A stretch of DNA of 64,000 nucleotides from Aristaeella hokkaidonensis (GTDB taxonomy: Bacteria; Bacillota; Clostridia; Christensenellales; Aristaeellaceae), in the NCBI RefSeq assembly GCF_018128945.1, contig NZ_CP068393.1:372001-436000 (forward strand), in the 5' to 3' direction. This document shows positions 7,819 to 16,913 of the stretch, piece by piece (the stretch's first letter is position 1; each line of letters begins with the position of its first letter). The notes under the pieces are model-generated. The model did no database searches, was not told the origin of the DNA, and worked only from the letters and a program-made list of their open reading frames with translations. The position numbers and the translations under genes are program-made.

Positions 7819-8061
7819 TCAGATGGCTTTGATTTCCTTGAGGCAGCGACGGCAGATCAGCTTATCCTTGTAGGCGGTCAGCCCGGTCTTGCCTCCGCAG
7901 AAATGGCAGTCGGCTTCATACTTGCGCAGGACGATGGAGTTGCCCTCCACCATAATTTCAAGCGTGTCTTTGGGGCCGATCTCCAGAGTGCGGCGGAGTT
8001 CTACAGGCAGGACAATTCGTCCCAGTGAATCCAGCTGACGGGTGACTCCTGTTGATTTCAT
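7819..8061 (-). CDS. AbrB-family transcriptional regulator with a C-terminal Cys4 knuckle
   Basis: 80 residues. Residues 1-48 form the swapped-hairpin AbrB/SpoVT DNA-binding domain (MKSTGVTRQLDSLGRIVLPV, then ELRRTLEIGPKDTLEI). The C-terminal third has C52-x2-C55 and C70-x2-C73 (CHFCGG, CRRCLKEI), a zinc-knuckle-like addition. AbrB proteins are transition-state regulators binding AT-rich DNA as dimers or tetramers; the target here is unknown. The gene stands alone with its own consensus promoter and terminator. Confidence 0.92.
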   Translation of the reverse strand: MKSTGVTRQLDSLGRIVLPVELRRTLEIGPKDTLEIMVEGNSIVLRKYEADCHFCGGKTGLTAYKDKLICRRCLKEIKAI

Positions 8062-8102
8062 GGTAAAAACCTCCTCGTCCGGAGATGTCTGATATCAAGC
8101 TC

Positions 8103-8131
8103 ATTATAAAAGTACGGTTTAAATGTGTCAA
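8103..8131 (-). promoter_or_regulatory. Consensus sigma-A promoter of the AbrB-like gene
   Basis: On the minus strand, TTGACA (8131-8126), 17 bp, TATAAT (8108-8103). Perfect in both hexamers and spacing. Confidence 0.9.
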
Positions 8132-8220
8132 CCAGAAAATCACAAAACAAACGGACAATTGATTGTAAAAATCTATTTATTCCCAGAACATGGAAGAACC
8201 CCGGGAAAACAGTATACGGA

Positions 8221-8249
8221 TTGAATAAAAAGAAGCTGAAGAGTATAAT
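8221..8249 (+). promoter_or_regulatory. Promoter of cmk-plsC
   Basis: TTGAAT (8221-8226), 17 bp, TATAAT (8244-8249). It starts about 65 nt of leader before the cmk ATG. Confidence 0.75.
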
Positions 8250-8320
8250 ATAAAAGGTTATATAGATAAGGGAAAATGCCCGGAACAGGGATGAATTCCC
8301 GCTTACAGGAGGATATAAGC

Positions 8321-8992
8321 ATGAGGCTTAATGTTGGCATTGATGGTCCGGTCGGCGCAGGAAAAAGCACGGTTGCGGATGCGGTTGCGGCAAAGCTTGG
8401 CATTCTGCATCTGGACACGGGAGCAATGTACCGCGCGCTGGGACTGACTGCCCTTAGAAGGAATATGGACGTTCAGAATGAGCAGGCAATTGTGGCCCTG
8501 TGCAACAGCCTGAATTTTGCCGTCACCCATGAAGCAGACGGACAGCATACGTTTGTGGAAGGGGAGGACGTGACCGGCCTGATCCGCACCCAGGAAGTGG
8601 GCATGGCGGCCTCCACCGTAAGCCGGTATGCCGAGGTGCGCAAGGCCATGGTACGCCTGCAGCAGAAGCTGGCTTCTGAAACGGACATGCTGCTGGACGG
8701 CAGAGATATTTGTACTACGGTACTTCCTGACGCGACGGCAAAAATTTACCTGACCGCGTCGGCGGAGGAACGTGCCCGCAGGCGCTTCCTGGAACTGCAG
8801 AAGAAGAACAGCCCTGAAACCTTTGAGCAGGTGCTGGAAGAAGTGATCAAGCGGGACGAGCAGGACATGAACCGTCCGGTGGAACCGCTTCGCCAGGCGG
8901 AGGACGCCGTACTGGTGGATTCCACAAACCTGACTTTTGATGAGGTGGTGGATACAATTCTCAGAATTGTGGAGGAAAAGCGCCATGGCTGA
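8321..8992 (+). CDS. cmk: Cytidylate kinase
   Basis: 223 residues, typical length. Phosphorylates CMP and dCMP with ATP in the cytoplasm. P-loop GPVGAGKST at residues 9-17, substrate-site TGAMYRALGLTALR, the DGRDICTTVLPDA segment, and LID-region ARRRFLELQ are all present. The ATG at 8321 is chosen because AGGAGG ends 8 nt upstream and MRLNVGIDGP matches the family start; an in-frame ATG 45 bases earlier has no such site. The stop overlaps the start of plsC by 8 bases. The order cmk, plsC, ispH-S1 is common in Clostridia. Confidence 0.96.
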   Translation: MRLNVGIDGPVGAGKSTVADAVAAKLGILHLDTGAMYRALGLTALRRNMDVQNEQAIVALCNSLNFAVTHEADGQHTFVEGEDVTGLIRTQEVGMAASTVSRYAEVRKAMVRLQQKLASETDMLLDGRDICTTVLPDATAKIYLTASAEERARRRFLELQKKNSPETFEQVLEEVIKRDEQDMNRPVEPLRQAEDAVLVDSTNLTFDEVVDTILRIVEEKRHG

Positions 8993-9632
8993 GAAGAAAC
9001 TGGAAGCGGTAACGGAGAAACGCGGCATCCTTTATGAGGTTGCCCGGGTGCTGGCCAAGATCCTGTTCCACACCCTGATGCCGGTCCGCTTCCATCACAA
9101 GGAACGGCTGCTGCAGGATCCGCCCTATGTGGTGATCGGAAATCATCGGCACGCGTTGGATCCTGTGGTAATGGCCATGGGAATTCCGCACCATCAGATT
9201 GTGTTCCTGGCAAAGAAAGAACTGGCAGGAAACAGCAAATTCCTCCGGAACATGCTGATAAGGCTCCACTGCATTCTGGTCGGGCGTCATGAATCTGACA
9301 TGGAAGCCATGCGTGCCTGCATGAAGGCCGTGAAGATGAAGAAGATCCTGCTGATCTTCCCGGAAGGCACCCGCCACCATGAGGGACAGATGGAACATAT
9401 TGAATCCGGTACGTCCCTGATCGCGATGAGGTCCAAGGCTCCGGTAATCCCGATCTACTTTGACCGAAAACTGAGCCTGTTCAAGGTGACCAATCTGTAC
9501 GTGGGAGAACCGATTTCCTATGACGACCTGCTGGCTGAGGGAATCAATACAGACACCTGCGAACGCATGAATGAAAGGCTCCGGGAGACTTTCCGGACCA
9601 TGATCAAGGACGCTGAGCAGGAAAAAAACTGA
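8985..9632 (+). CDS. plsC: 1-acyl-sn-glycerol-3-phosphate acyltransferase
   Basis: 215 residues. Transfers an acyl chain to lysophosphatidic acid, giving phosphatidic acid at the membrane face. The catalytic NHRHALD (NHx4D, residues 53-59) and the phosphate-binding FPEGTR (125-130) are intact, and the fourth block APVIPIYF is present. The start overlaps cmk by 8 bases with GGAGG 9 nt before it, so translation is likely coupled. An earlier frame start inside cmk lacks a ribosome binding site. Confidence 0.95.
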   Translation: MAEKKLEAVTEKRGILYEVARVLAKILFHTLMPVRFHHKERLLQDPPYVVIGNHRHALDPVVMAMGIPHHQIVFLAKKELAGNSKFLRNMLIRLHCILVGRHESDMEAMRACMKAVKMKKILLIFPEGTRHHEGQMEHIESGTSLIAMRSKAPVIPIYFDRKLSLFKVTNLYVGEPISYDDLLAEGINTDTCERMNERLRETFRTMIKDAEQEKN

Positions 9633-9649
9633 AAATTTCTCAAAAATAT

Positions 9650-9678
9650 TTGTAATATTGGCAGGAAATACGTATAAT
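9650..9678 (+). promoter_or_regulatory. Promoter of ispH-S1
   Basis: TTGTAA (9650-9655), 17 bp, TATAAT (9673-9678), in the 96-base gap behind plsC. It gives ispH-S1 an independent start in addition to readthrough from cmk-plsC. Confidence 0.7.
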
Positions 9679-9728
9679 AAAGAAGAAATAATTCAGTTGA
9701 ACGTTATTTTTCGAAAGGGAAAGGGAAT

Positions 9729-11870
9729 ATGCCTGTTGAGGTAGCAGCGCACGCCGGTTTCTGTATGGGCGTCAGCCGTGCAGTTGAAAAGGCAGAAGCG
9801 ATGGCCACAGACGGGATTCCCTCCTGTACGCTGGGAGAGCTGATTCATAATCCTGAGGTGATCCGCCGTCTGGCGGAACGCGGACTGGAACCGATCGGCG
9901 ATCCCTCAGAAGCTCACGGCCGCAGAGTTCTGATTCGCAGCCACGGAGTTTCTCCGCAGGTGCTGGAGGAGCTGAAGGCAGCCGGCAATGAAGTGCTGGA
10001 TCTGACCTGCCCCTTTGTGGATAAGCTTCACCGGATTGTGGAGGAAGGCTCCCGTGACGGGACTCCCGTCATACTGGTGGGAGAGCGGGACCATCCGGAA
10101 GTTAGGGGGACTGCCGGATGGGCACATGGCGAAGTAATGATCGTCGCTAGTCCCGATGAAGCAGAACAGCTGCCTGAGATGGAACAGGCTGTGGTAGTCT
10201 GTCAGACGACTTTTCCTCACAGCAAATGGCAGGATATCCTGACTGTGCTGGAGACAAAGGTCAAAAACCCGGACTGCCGCTGTACCATCTGCAATGCCAC
10301 AGAGATCCGGCAGAAGGAAGCCGGTGAACTGGCAGCCCGCATGGACGCAATGATTGTTGTGGGCGGCCGGAACAGCGCCAACACCCGGAAATTGTACGAC
10401 ATCTGCAGAAGCGCCTGTCCCAGGACCATTCTGGTAGAGAGTGCGGCGGAGATTCCGCCCGCCTTTGCAAATAAGGATTCCGAAAAGATTGGAATCACCG
10501 CCGGTGCATCTACGCCGACGGATTCACTTAAGGAGGTTGTCACACGCATGAGCGACATGGAGAACAAGGACCTGACCCCTACCACGGAGGTGGAAGCAAA
10601 CAATGACTTCATGGCGGAAGTCGAATCTACTCTGGTGAGGATCCGGCCCGGACAGACTCTGACCGGCAAGGTCGTGCAGATCACCGAGGACGAAGTATGC
10701 GTCAGCATAGGCTACAAGGCCGACGGACTGATCAAGCGCACTGATCTGGTTGATCAGGATGTCAAACTGGATGACGAAATTGAAGTCGAAGTCGTAAAGG
10801 TCAACGACGGAGAAGGCAATGTGCTGCTGAGCCAGCGCAACATCGTCAACCGGAAGGCGTGGGACGCCATGATGGAGAAGTACGACGCGGGCGAGTATGT
10901 GGACGCTGTCGGTAAGGAAGCCGTCAAGGGTGGCCTGATTGCTGACATTTCCGGCGTACGCGCTTTCGTTCCCGCCAGCCAGCTGAGCCAGCGCTATGTT
11001 GAGAAGATCGCTGACTTCGTCGGCAAGGAAATGAAGCTGAAGATCCTGGAAGTGGATCCTCAGAAGAAACGCGTTGTTGCCAGCCGTAAGGCTGTTGTGG
11101 CTGAAGAAGCCGCCACGAAGAAGAAGGAAGCCTGGGAGCGTCTGGAAGAGGGCATGGTCATCCATGGCATCGTCCGCCGCCTGACCGACTTCGGTGCTTT
11201 CGTGGACGTCGGCGGTGTGGATGGTCTGATCCACATCACAGACCTGAGCTGGGGCCGCATCAAGCATCCCAGTGAAGTTGTGAAGCCCAACCAGGAAGTG
11301 GATGTGAAGATCCTGTCCCTGGATCCCGAACGCGAACGTATCCAGCTGGGTTACAAGCAGCTGCAGCCCCATCCGTGGGACGGCGCTGTTGAGAAGTTCC
11401 CCGTTGGCGAAGTGGTGGACGGTAAAGTGGTCCGCATCACCGACTTCGGTGCCTTCGTTGAACTGGAGCCCGGCCTCGACGGTCTGGTTCACATCAGCCA
11501 GTGCTCCACTGCCCGCGTGGCCAAGGTGGAAGACGCTGTGAAGGTCGGCGACGAAGTGAAGGTTAAGGTGCTGGGCGTGGATCCCGAGAAGAAGCGGATC
11601 AGCCTGAGCATCCGTCAGGCCATCGAGCCCGAACCCGTGGCTGAAGAAGCTGCCGAGACTCCCGCTGCTGATACCGAGTATGAAGTGGTTGCCACCGAAA
11701 GCTCTGTTTCCGAGAAGTTCGCCGAGGCTGCCGAGGAAGTAAAGGAAGCCGTCGAAGAGAAGGCTGAAGAAGTCAAGGAAGCGGCTGAGGAAGTCGTGGA
11801 AGAAGTCAAGAAGACCGCCAAGAAAGCCAAGAAGGCTGTTGAAGAAGCGGTTGAAGAGATCAAGGAATAA
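9729..11870 (+). CDS. ispH: IspH fused to ribosomal protein S1-like domains
   Basis: 713 residues in two parts. Residues 1-280 are 4-hydroxy-3-methylbut-2-enyl diphosphate reductase, last step of the MEP isoprenoid pathway; the three Fe-S cysteines are C12, C94 and C188 (CNATEIRQ), and GGRNSANT is the substrate loop. Residues about 300-640 hold four S1 RNA-binding domains, the third and fourth being the most canonical ([40 protein letters not shown]). The last 65 residues are an E/K/A-rich, coiled-coil-like tail. This fusion is known across Clostridia. No separate rpsA is in the window. Confidence 0.95.
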   Translation: MPVEVAAHAGFCMGVSRAVEKAEAMATDGIPSCTLGELIHNPEVIRRLAERGLEPIGDPSEAHGRRVLIRSHGVSPQVLEELKAAGNEVLDLTCPFVDKLHRIVEEGSRDGTPVILVGERDHPEVRGTAGWAHGEVMIVASPDEAEQLPEMEQAVVVCQTTFPHSKWQDILTVLETKVKNPDCRCTICNATEIRQKEAGELAARMDAMIVVGGRNSANTRKLYDICRSACPRTILVESAAEIPPAFANKDSEKIGITAGASTPTDSLKEVVTRMSDMENKDLTPTTEVEANNDFMAEVESTLVRIRPGQTLTGKVVQITEDEVCVSIGYKADGLIKRTDLVDQDVKLDDEIEVEVVKVNDGEGNVLLSQRNIVNRKAWDAMMEKYDAGEYVDAVGKEAVKGGLIADISGVRAFVPASQLSQRYVEKIADFVGKEMKLKILEVDPQKKRVVASRKAVVAEEAATKKKEAWERLEEGMVIHGIVRRLTDFGAFVDVGGVDGLIHITDLSWGRIKHPSEVVKPNQEVDVKILSLDPERERIQLGYKQLQPHPWDGAVEKFPVGEVVDGKVVRITDFGAFVELEPGLDGLVHISQCSTARVAKVEDAVKVGDEVKVKVLGVDPEKKRISLSIRQAIEPEPVAEEAAETPAADTEYEVVATESSVSEKFAEAAEEVKEAVEEKAEEVKEAAEEVVEEVKKTAKKAKKAVEEAVEEIKE

Positions 11871-11882
11871 TCCTGATACAGC

Positions 11883-11917
11883 AAAGGAGCTCTGCCAAAC
11901 GGCAGAGCTCCTTTTTT
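11883..11917 (+). terminator. Terminator of ispH-S1
   Basis: Thirteen-bp stem AAGGAGCTCTGCC with its complement, loop AAAC, then six T. Ends the cmk-plsC-ispH region 14 bases past the stop. Confidence 0.93.
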
Positions 11918-11932
11918 ACTTCAGTCAGAAGA

Positions 11933-12433
11933 TCAGTTCATAGGCGGTTCGGCAGTGCCGAATTTGTTTTCGGCGATCTGCTCATCCATCCACAGCCGGA
12001 GGTTGGAAACGCTCTGGGCGATCCGGTCCAGGACACCCTTGATCTTCATAAAGTCTTCGTATTCATCTGAACGTACCTGACCGTCTTCAGCAATCTCCAG
12101 CAGGCGGTTCTTGATGCGGTCCATCTGGTTAACGGCGTTCAGGGTTTCCACGGCAATCTGGGTCAGTTCCTTGGATTCCGCCCGGACCACCTGGGTTTCA
12201 CCGATGGGGCATTCATTGCAGCAGTAGTAATTGAGCAGGGCGGGAGCACGATAATGCTCAGCCAGCAGGATCACGTCCTCAGGCTGAATCTGTGTACGAC
12301 CGTTCTCAATCTTCTCAATGCGCTCCGGAGAGAAACCGGGAACCAGTTCACCGGCCTTTTCACGGGTCAGTCCCAGCTCTTCACGCGTTGTCTGCCAGAT
12401 GGATTTATTCTCCTTTGTCGACTTTCTGCCCAT
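11933..12433 (-). CDS. XRE-family DNA-binding protein with Cys-rich motif
   Basis: 166 residues. A Cro/CI-type helix-turn-helix spans about 12-62 (WQTTREELGLTREKAGELV, then ERIEKIENGRTQIQPEDV). Next comes a conserved YYCCNECPIG cluster (about 69-78) and a helical C-terminal half that likely dimerises. Proteins of this type are common and uncharacterised in Clostridia. Its start lies 29 bases inside the 3' end of the upstream secreted-protein gene, with GGGAAGAG just before the ATG, so the two are probably translationally coupled. Target and signal unknown; the Cys cluster could bind metal (inference). Confidence 0.85.
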   Translation of the reverse strand: MGRKSTKENKSIWQTTREELGLTREKAGELVPGFSPERIEKIENGRTQIQPEDVILLAEHYRAPALLNYYCCNECPIGETQVVRAESKELTQIAVETLNAVNQMDRIKNRLLEIAEDGQVRSDEYEDFMKIKGVLDRIAQSVSNLRLWMDEQIAENKFGTAEPPMN

Positions 12434-13976
12434 CGTTCTCTTCCCCTTCCAGTTTTATGAATTTCTGATTGACCCATCCGCGGAGCCCCTTACCCTCCAC
12501 GTAATAGAAGTCCCCTTTTTCGGATATAACGGCGATGGGAGTCCCCGGCTTCCATTCGCCGATACTTTTTGCCTTGGTGGAAGGCTCTTTCCGAACAGTA
12601 ACGGGAGAAGTTCCTGCTGTTTTGCCGTTCAGGGCAATCAGCCCGGTGCGGAAGCTGTCTTCAGAAACCGGGAGCAGCTCAGCTGATTCCTTGCTGATAA
12701 ACCCGAAGCTGTCCTTCCAGGCAATGTAATACTGCTTATCAGTAATCCCAATGACAAACGCCATGGAGCCATAGGGAATCGCTTTGGAGATGCCATCCTT
12801 CTTCTTACCGTTGCCGTCAGTGAAGGAAGCGCCCTTCTTGCCGGTAACCTGGATAAGCTGTGGAGTTTCGGAACCGGTTGTGGTCCACTGCAGATCACGG
12901 GTGTTCACCCGCTGGGCTTCTTCCGAACCTGCGAGGGTCACCTTGGAAACCAGCGCACCGGCGTATTCCATATCCGCAACGGATTCACCATTCAGCTTCA
13001 GCCAGGAAGTCCGGACCGGCCGCATGCCCTGCTTTGCACAGTAGGACAGGTCCAGCCAGTATTCCAGGCCGCCGTATTCACCGGTTTCAAAGAACCAGCG
13101 GCAGCCTGGGATTTCCTCGGGAGAGGCAACCGCGGCGAAAGTGCCGTCGTCTTTCTGAATGTACATGGAGGCTTTCTTGATCCGCTCTGTTGTAGCACCG
13201 GGGGCGGAGTCAACCACATGTACTTTCGTTCCGTCTTCACTCAGACCATCCGCCAGGGCGATATGACCGATAACAATCATAAAGCTGAACCGGCAGCCCT
13301 GGTTGAGCCAGATCTTCAGTTCGGGTTCCGATTCGATCAGATCGTGATGTGTCTGGAAACCGTAATTTTCTCCGGCGGTCATCAGCAGACGCTCGTTGTC
13401 TGTCCCGCGGCCTTCGATATACATGCCGGAGTATTTGGTTGCCAGCTTGTCCGGCATTACTTCCTCACCGGTGACGCCCATTCGCTGCAGGACGTGGCTG
13501 AGAGTGAAGATGGCGCAGCCGGCTTTCTCCAGAGAACGGTGGTGCTTCTTTGAGTAAGTTTTGTCGTGCCACCAGCCGTCCTTCTGGCTGTACAGCACAT
13601 CCGAACCTTCCTGGATTTCGGCAGTGCCGGAAACCGGGATGGTAATGCTGACGGATTCCTCATCCTTTTTGCCGTAGGATACGATGGCGGTCAGTGTGTA
13701 GGTGCCCTGTTCACGGGGACGGAAGGAGGCGGTGTAGTGCTTGGAAAGCTCCTTGTCCTTATCTTTGAAAACCACACCCTTTGACGTACTTAGCTCATAA
13801 CGCACGCCGATAGCACCCTGCCGTCCGGGAGTGACCGTCACATCCACGTAATCACCCATCCTCGGGTTTTCAGGAGAGAAAGTCACTGTGGTCTCTGCCG
13901 AGGCTGACGCGCCGAGCAGCAGCAACAGCAGTACCGCAAGGCAGAGATATATTTTCGCAAATCTGTTCATCTTCAT
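12405..13976 (-). CDS. Secreted C39-like cysteine peptidase/SH3 domain protein
   Basis: 523 residues. Signal peptide of about 27 residues ends GASASA. Residues 28-115 resemble an Ig-like beta domain. Residues 130-290 look like a papain-fold C39-like domain with candidate triad C154 (KAGCAIFTLSHVLQRMG), H238 (IGHIALADG) and D256 (VHVVDSAPG). The C-terminal part has two SH3-like regions, the last ending RGWVNQKFIKLE. It is exported and probably binds or trims cell-wall or peptide material; the substrate is unknown. No strong ribosome binding site precedes the ATG at 13976 (TTGGG only), and a second Met two codons on is possible. Overlaps the XRE gene. Confidence 0.7.
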   Translation of the reverse strand: MKMNRFAKIYLCLAVLLLLLLGASASAETTVTFSPENPRMGDYVDVTVTPGRQGAIGVRYELSTSKGVVFKDKDKELSKHYTASFRPREQGTYTLTAIVSYGKKDEESVSITIPVSGTAEIQEGSDVLYSQKDGWWHDKTYSKKHHRSLEKAGCAIFTLSHVLQRMGVTGEEVMPDKLATKYSGMYIEGRGTDNERLLMTAGENYGFQTHHDLIESEPELKIWLNQGCRFSFMIVIGHIALADGLSEDGTKVHVVDSAPGATTERIKKASMYIQKDDGTFAAVASPEEIPGCRWFFETGEYGGLEYWLDLSYCAKQGMRPVRTSWLKLNGESVADMEYAGALVSKVTLAGSEEAQRVNTRDLQWTTTGSETPQLIQVTGKKGASFTDGNGKKKDGISKAIPYGSMAFVIGITDKQYYIAWKDSFGFISKESAELLPVSEDSFRTGLIALNGKTAGTSPVTVRKEPSTKAKSIGEWKPGTPIAVISEKGDFYYVEGKGLRGWVNQKFIKLEGEENDGQKVDKGE

Positions 13977-14111
13977 CCCAATACCGTTTCAGTGTCTGAA
14001 TATCCTGTCCGGCATCCCGCCGGGCTCACAACACGCCTATTATAGCAAAGAGAATGGTTGAAAACAAGCAAAGCAGGGTGAAAACGGTACGGATGAAAGT
14101 AACAAAACTGT

Positions 14112-14147
14112 AAAAAAATCACGGCCGCTTATGCGGCCGTGTAAAAA
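14112..14147 (-). terminator. Terminator of the secreted SH3 protein gene
   Basis: Nine-bp stem CACGGCCGC/GCGGCCGTG with a four-base loop, followed on the minus strand by ATTTTTTTA. Confidence 0.9.
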
Positions 14148-14159
14148 GGAAGGGAAAGA

Positions 14160-14888
14160 TCAGTTGATCACAGGAGCGAGATATTGGTTGTATACCCATG
14201 CATAGAACTCATTAGCGGTTCCTTCATTAAACAGCATCCGGGAATAATCTCCGCTGACACCGATCAGGCTGCCGACAGTGAAACGCTTAACGGACTGGTA
14301 TTTCGCCATGGTATTGTCATCGTACAAATCTGTGTCCCATGTGACGATATATCTGCCGGTATAGTTTGCCGGAGCATCTTTTGTCCTGATAAAGGCTGTT
14401 CCCGGTGTTGTTTCAGTGGCCTGTACAGCATACCATCCGTTTTCTTCAGAAATGACCAGGAATGCACGGTTGGTCTGCTCTCCGTTTTTCATGCCGTCTC
14501 CCCAAGGGGTGGCATACAGATTCAGCAGCCTTGAAGCAATAAGATATTCCGGATCAATCTTGATGAGGCTTGCTTTTGCATATCCGTAATACTGATCACT
14601 GGAAATTCCGCAGGAGGCAAGATCCAGCAGATAGAAGTTTCCGTCCTGCGTGACTCCCAGAATTTTAACGGGCTGCCCGTTGCGGATGGATCCATAGGTG
14701 GAGCCGCTGGTGGAAGGCTGATTCCGGACATTCATTTTGGTACAAATGACAATGCCGTAGTGGGCATCGTTATACATATACGCCTGGTTTACAGGATCCC
14801 AGGTGGTGTAGCCGTCTGCATGCGCAGCGGGAAGGAGAAGCATAAGCATAATAACGATGGTTATCATGACCAGTAAACGTTTCTTCAT
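14160..14888 (-). CDS. Secreted bacterial SH3 (SH3b) domain protein
   Basis: 242 residues. A signal peptide (MKKRLLVMITIVIMLMLLLP then AAHA) precedes an SH3b unit at about 50-110 (CTKMNVRNQPSTSGSTYGSI, then NGQPVKILGVTQDGNFYLLD), a second one at about 115-165 and a third toward the C terminus (VKRFTVGSLIGVSGDYSRML). SH3b domains usually bind peptidoglycan or mediate wall contacts. No catalytic domain is visible. The ATG has GGGAGG 11 nt upstream. It has its own terminator and is a separate unit from the C39-like gene. Confidence 0.8.
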   Translation of the reverse strand: MKKRLLVMITIVIMLMLLLPAAHADGYTTWDPVNQAYMYNDAHYGIVICTKMNVRNQPSTSGSTYGSIRNGQPVKILGVTQDGNFYLLDLASCGISSDQYYGYAKASLIKIDPEYLIASRLLNLYATPWGDGMKNGEQTNRAFLVISEENGWYAVQATETTPGTAFIRTKDAPANYTGRYIVTWDTDLYDDNTMAKYQSVKRFTVGSLIGVSGDYSRMLFNEGTANEFYAWVYNQYLAPVIN

Positions 14889-15032
14889 GAATAAAAGCCT
14901 CCCTTCAGATGTAGCACAAAAAAGAATCTTCTCATATTATAAAACGAGGACATAAACAGTTTTCTTTCAATATAAGTATTATATCATAAATACAAGAAGA
15001 AGAAAACGACGGAAAAACCGAATCCTTTTGAA

Positions 15033-15061
15033 TTGACTTCATCCGGTGGATCCGATATGCT
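15033..15061 (+). promoter_or_regulatory. Promoter of the GH43 gene
   Basis: TTGACT (15033-15038), 17 bp, TATGCT (15056-15061). Transcription would start about 26 nt before the ATG at 15094. Confidence 0.75.
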
Positions 15062-15093
15062 TTAAAACAGACAGGAAAAAGGAGACGACAGCT

Positions 15094-16512
15094 ATGAACC
15101 GGAAGTCGTTTGTAAAAGGTGCCAATCCCTATATGCCCCTGTGGGAGCATGTGCCGGACGGAGAACCCCGTGTGTTTACCCATAACGGAGAAGAACGGGT
15201 ATATGTATACGGTTCCCATGATACTGAAAGGGCGGAATATTGTGGCCGGGACTATGTGGTCTGGTCTGCACCGGTAACTGACCTGACAGACTGGAAGTGC
15301 CATGGAACCTGCTACAAGGCGGAGGATGACAGCATTCTCTATGCTCCGGACGTGGTGAAGAAGGGCGATACCTATTACATGTATGCCGCGGAGCAGAAGG
15401 GCTCCCGGATCATGGTAGCCAGTTCTGACAAGCCCTGGGGACCTTTTACGAACCCTGTGCTGACAGAACTGGGTTTTGATCCCGGCGTCCTGGTGGACGA
15501 CGACGGAAGGGTCTATGCCTACTGGGGCTTCTGCAAGTCCTACTGTGCGGAACTGAACGAGGATATGGCGACAATTATCCCGGGTACGCTGCGGGAGAAT
15601 CCGATTCCGCACTGCCGGGCGGCCTGGTCTCCGGAAGATGACGCTTTCGGCTGGGAATCCTTCTTTGAAGCCTCCAGCCCGCGGAAAATGTTCGGCAAGT
15701 ATGTATATATCTTCTCCCGCCGGGTGAACGAGCCTGTGCCGGAACTGGGCGTATACGATGACTGCAACGGCTTCCTGTCCTATATGTGGAGCGACTGGCC
15801 GCTGGGCGGCTGGCAGTGGGGCGGAGATATCAGTTTCAACGGCGGGGAGATCCTGACGGATGCGGAAGGGAAGGGAATCATGACTTTCCGCTGGGGCAAC
15901 AACCATGGCTCTGTTATGGAAGTGAACGGGCAGTGGTATGTGTTCTATCATCGGCAGACCGGCCTGAATGAGTATTCCCGCCAGGCGATGCTGGAACCTG
16001 TGGACGCGGTACTGGGCAAGAACGGAAAGGTCTGGATCGGCAAGGTGGATTACCTGGACGGCGAACCTGTTGCTTCCCGCCCTGTGGAAATGACTTCCCA
16101 GGGGCCGCAGGTCAACGGCATCAATGCCCGGGAATGGATATCTGCCGGATACACCTGTCATATGCATGGCGGGCAGGAGACCGCCTGGATTGAACCTGTA
16201 TATGAGCAGCACGAGGATGTCTCCGCCAAGGTAATGAACATCACGGACGGCCTGACACTGGGCTTCCGTTATCTGCAGTTCGGCTTGAATACACCGAAGA
16301 ACATCACCGTTGTGATGAACACAGAGGCAAAGGCCGCGGTAAGCGTCCGCCTGGACACTCCCGGAGGCCGGGAGATTGCCTGGCTGGAAGCTGAAGGCGG
16401 GGAAGTGACTGTTCCGCTCAAGAGCGGTGTGACCGGAAAACACGCAGTTTACTTTGTGTTTAATCTGCCGGAAGGCAAGGCGGAGATGGACCGGTTCACC
16501 TTTGACGACTGA
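15094..16512 (+). CDS. Glycoside hydrolase family 43 protein
   Basis: 472 residues. Residues 1-315 are a five-bladed beta-propeller of GH43 type, with candidate base D22 (HVPDGEP), pKa-tuning D86 (YAPDVV) and acid E192 (WESFFEASSPRK). A beta-sandwich, carbohydrate-binding-like module follows (about 335-470). GH43 enzymes release arabinose or xylose from plant hemicellulose; there is no signal peptide, so it probably acts on imported oligosaccharides. The ATG at 15094 has AAAGGAG 9 nt upstream and is preferred over an in-frame ATG at 15046, which overlaps the promoter. No transporter or regulator neighbours it. Confidence 0.9.
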   Translation: MNRKSFVKGANPYMPLWEHVPDGEPRVFTHNGEERVYVYGSHDTERAEYCGRDYVVWSAPVTDLTDWKCHGTCYKAEDDSILYAPDVVKKGDTYYMYAAEQKGSRIMVASSDKPWGPFTNPVLTELGFDPGVLVDDDGRVYAYWGFCKSYCAELNEDMATIIPGTLRENPIPHCRAAWSPEDDAFGWESFFEASSPRKMFGKYVYIFSRRVNEPVPELGVYDDCNGFLSYMWSDWPLGGWQWGGDISFNGGEILTDAEGKGIMTFRWGNNHGSVMEVNGQWYVFYHRQTGLNEYSRQAMLEPVDAVLGKNGKVWIGKVDYLDGEPVASRPVEMTSQGPQVNGINAREWISAGYTCHMHGGQETAWIEPVYEQHEDVSAKVMNITDGLTLGFRYLQFGLNTPKNITVVMNTEAKAAVSVRLDTPGGREIAWLEAEGGEVTVPLKSGVTGKHAVYFVFNLPEGKAEMDRFTFDD

Positions 16513-16522
16513 CCGGCAAATC

Positions 16523-16551
16523 TTGTCAAATAACGGGCGGTGTGCTATAAT
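16523..16551 (+). promoter_or_regulatory. Promoter of tRNA-Ser
   Basis: TTGTCA (16523-16528), 17 bp, TATAAT (16546-16551), with start expected about 8 bases before the tRNA. Confidence 0.85.
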
Positions 16552-16565
16552 TCGCCCGTTGCCGT

Positions 16566-16653
16566 GGAGCGGTATCGAAGTGGTCATAACGGGGCTGACT
16601 CGAAATCAGTTTGTCGGTTTACCGGCACGTGGGTTCGAATCCCACCCGCTCCG
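16566..16653 (+). tRNA. tRNA-Ser (anticodon CGA)
   Basis: Acceptor GGAGCGG (16566-16572) pairs with CCGCTCC (16646-16652). The anticodon stem GCTGA/TCAGT holds loop CTCGAAA, giving anticodon CGA, which reads UCG. The long variable arm TGTCGG-TTTA-CCGGCA is typical of class II tRNA-Ser, and the T arm is GTGGG-TTCGAAT-CCCAC. The discriminator is G and CCA is not encoded (CAC follows). The 3' end is repeated 1.5 kb downstream. Confidence 0.95.
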
Positions 16654-16796
16654 CACGAATTGGGCACCTGCATTATTGCAGGTGCTTTTCCAATTGCGTG
16701 CGGAGCTGGGTGGGATCCACCCGTTCGCTCAATCTACGTACAGCCGCCTTGGAGCGGCGTCTGTACTTGTTTCGCGCTAACAAACTCAGGTCGCTT
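16647..16796 (+). repeat. 150-bp direct repeat, copy A, starting in the tRNA-Ser 3' end
   Basis: Begins with CGCTCCG of the tRNA acceptor stem and runs through a terminator hairpin to AGGTCGCTT. Copy B at 18150-18299 has the same length and differs at only about seven positions. A further shared tail (GGGGAGACGCT and GTTTGCCCGCTCCGC) follows both copies, at 16817-16850 and 18427-18458. The two copies bracket a kinase gene and a GNAT gene. Confidence 0.9.
16664..16690 (+). terminator. Terminator of tRNA-Ser
   Basis: Nine-bp stem GCACCTGCA/TGCAGGTGC with a four-base loop and TTTT, 11 bases after the tRNA. Confidence 0.85.
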
Positions 16797-16858
16797 GCCT
16801 TTGGCACTCCCCACCGGGGAGACGCTCCCTTTGTTTGCCCGCTCCGCTTTGTAATTTA

Positions 16859-16886
16859 AAGGCCGAACCTCAAAGGGTTCGGCTTA
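16859..16886 (-). terminator. Terminator of the first accessory gene pair
   Basis: GCCGAACC pairs with GGTTCGGC across a six-base loop; on the minus strand a short T stretch follows. It lies 28 bases past the kinase stop. Confidence 0.65.
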
Positions 16887-16913
16887 TCATATATTACAGT
16901 CAACATATTTCAT

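Noticed and set aside
10524..11492. 322-codon minus-strand frame inside ispH-S1
   Set aside because: Antisense to conserved S1 domains; His- and Asp-rich composition typical of a shadow frame.
14932..16587. 551-codon minus-strand frame opposite the GH43 gene
   Set aside because: It covers a well-supported GH43 gene with promoter and ribosome binding site, has no domain pattern and runs into the tRNA promoter.
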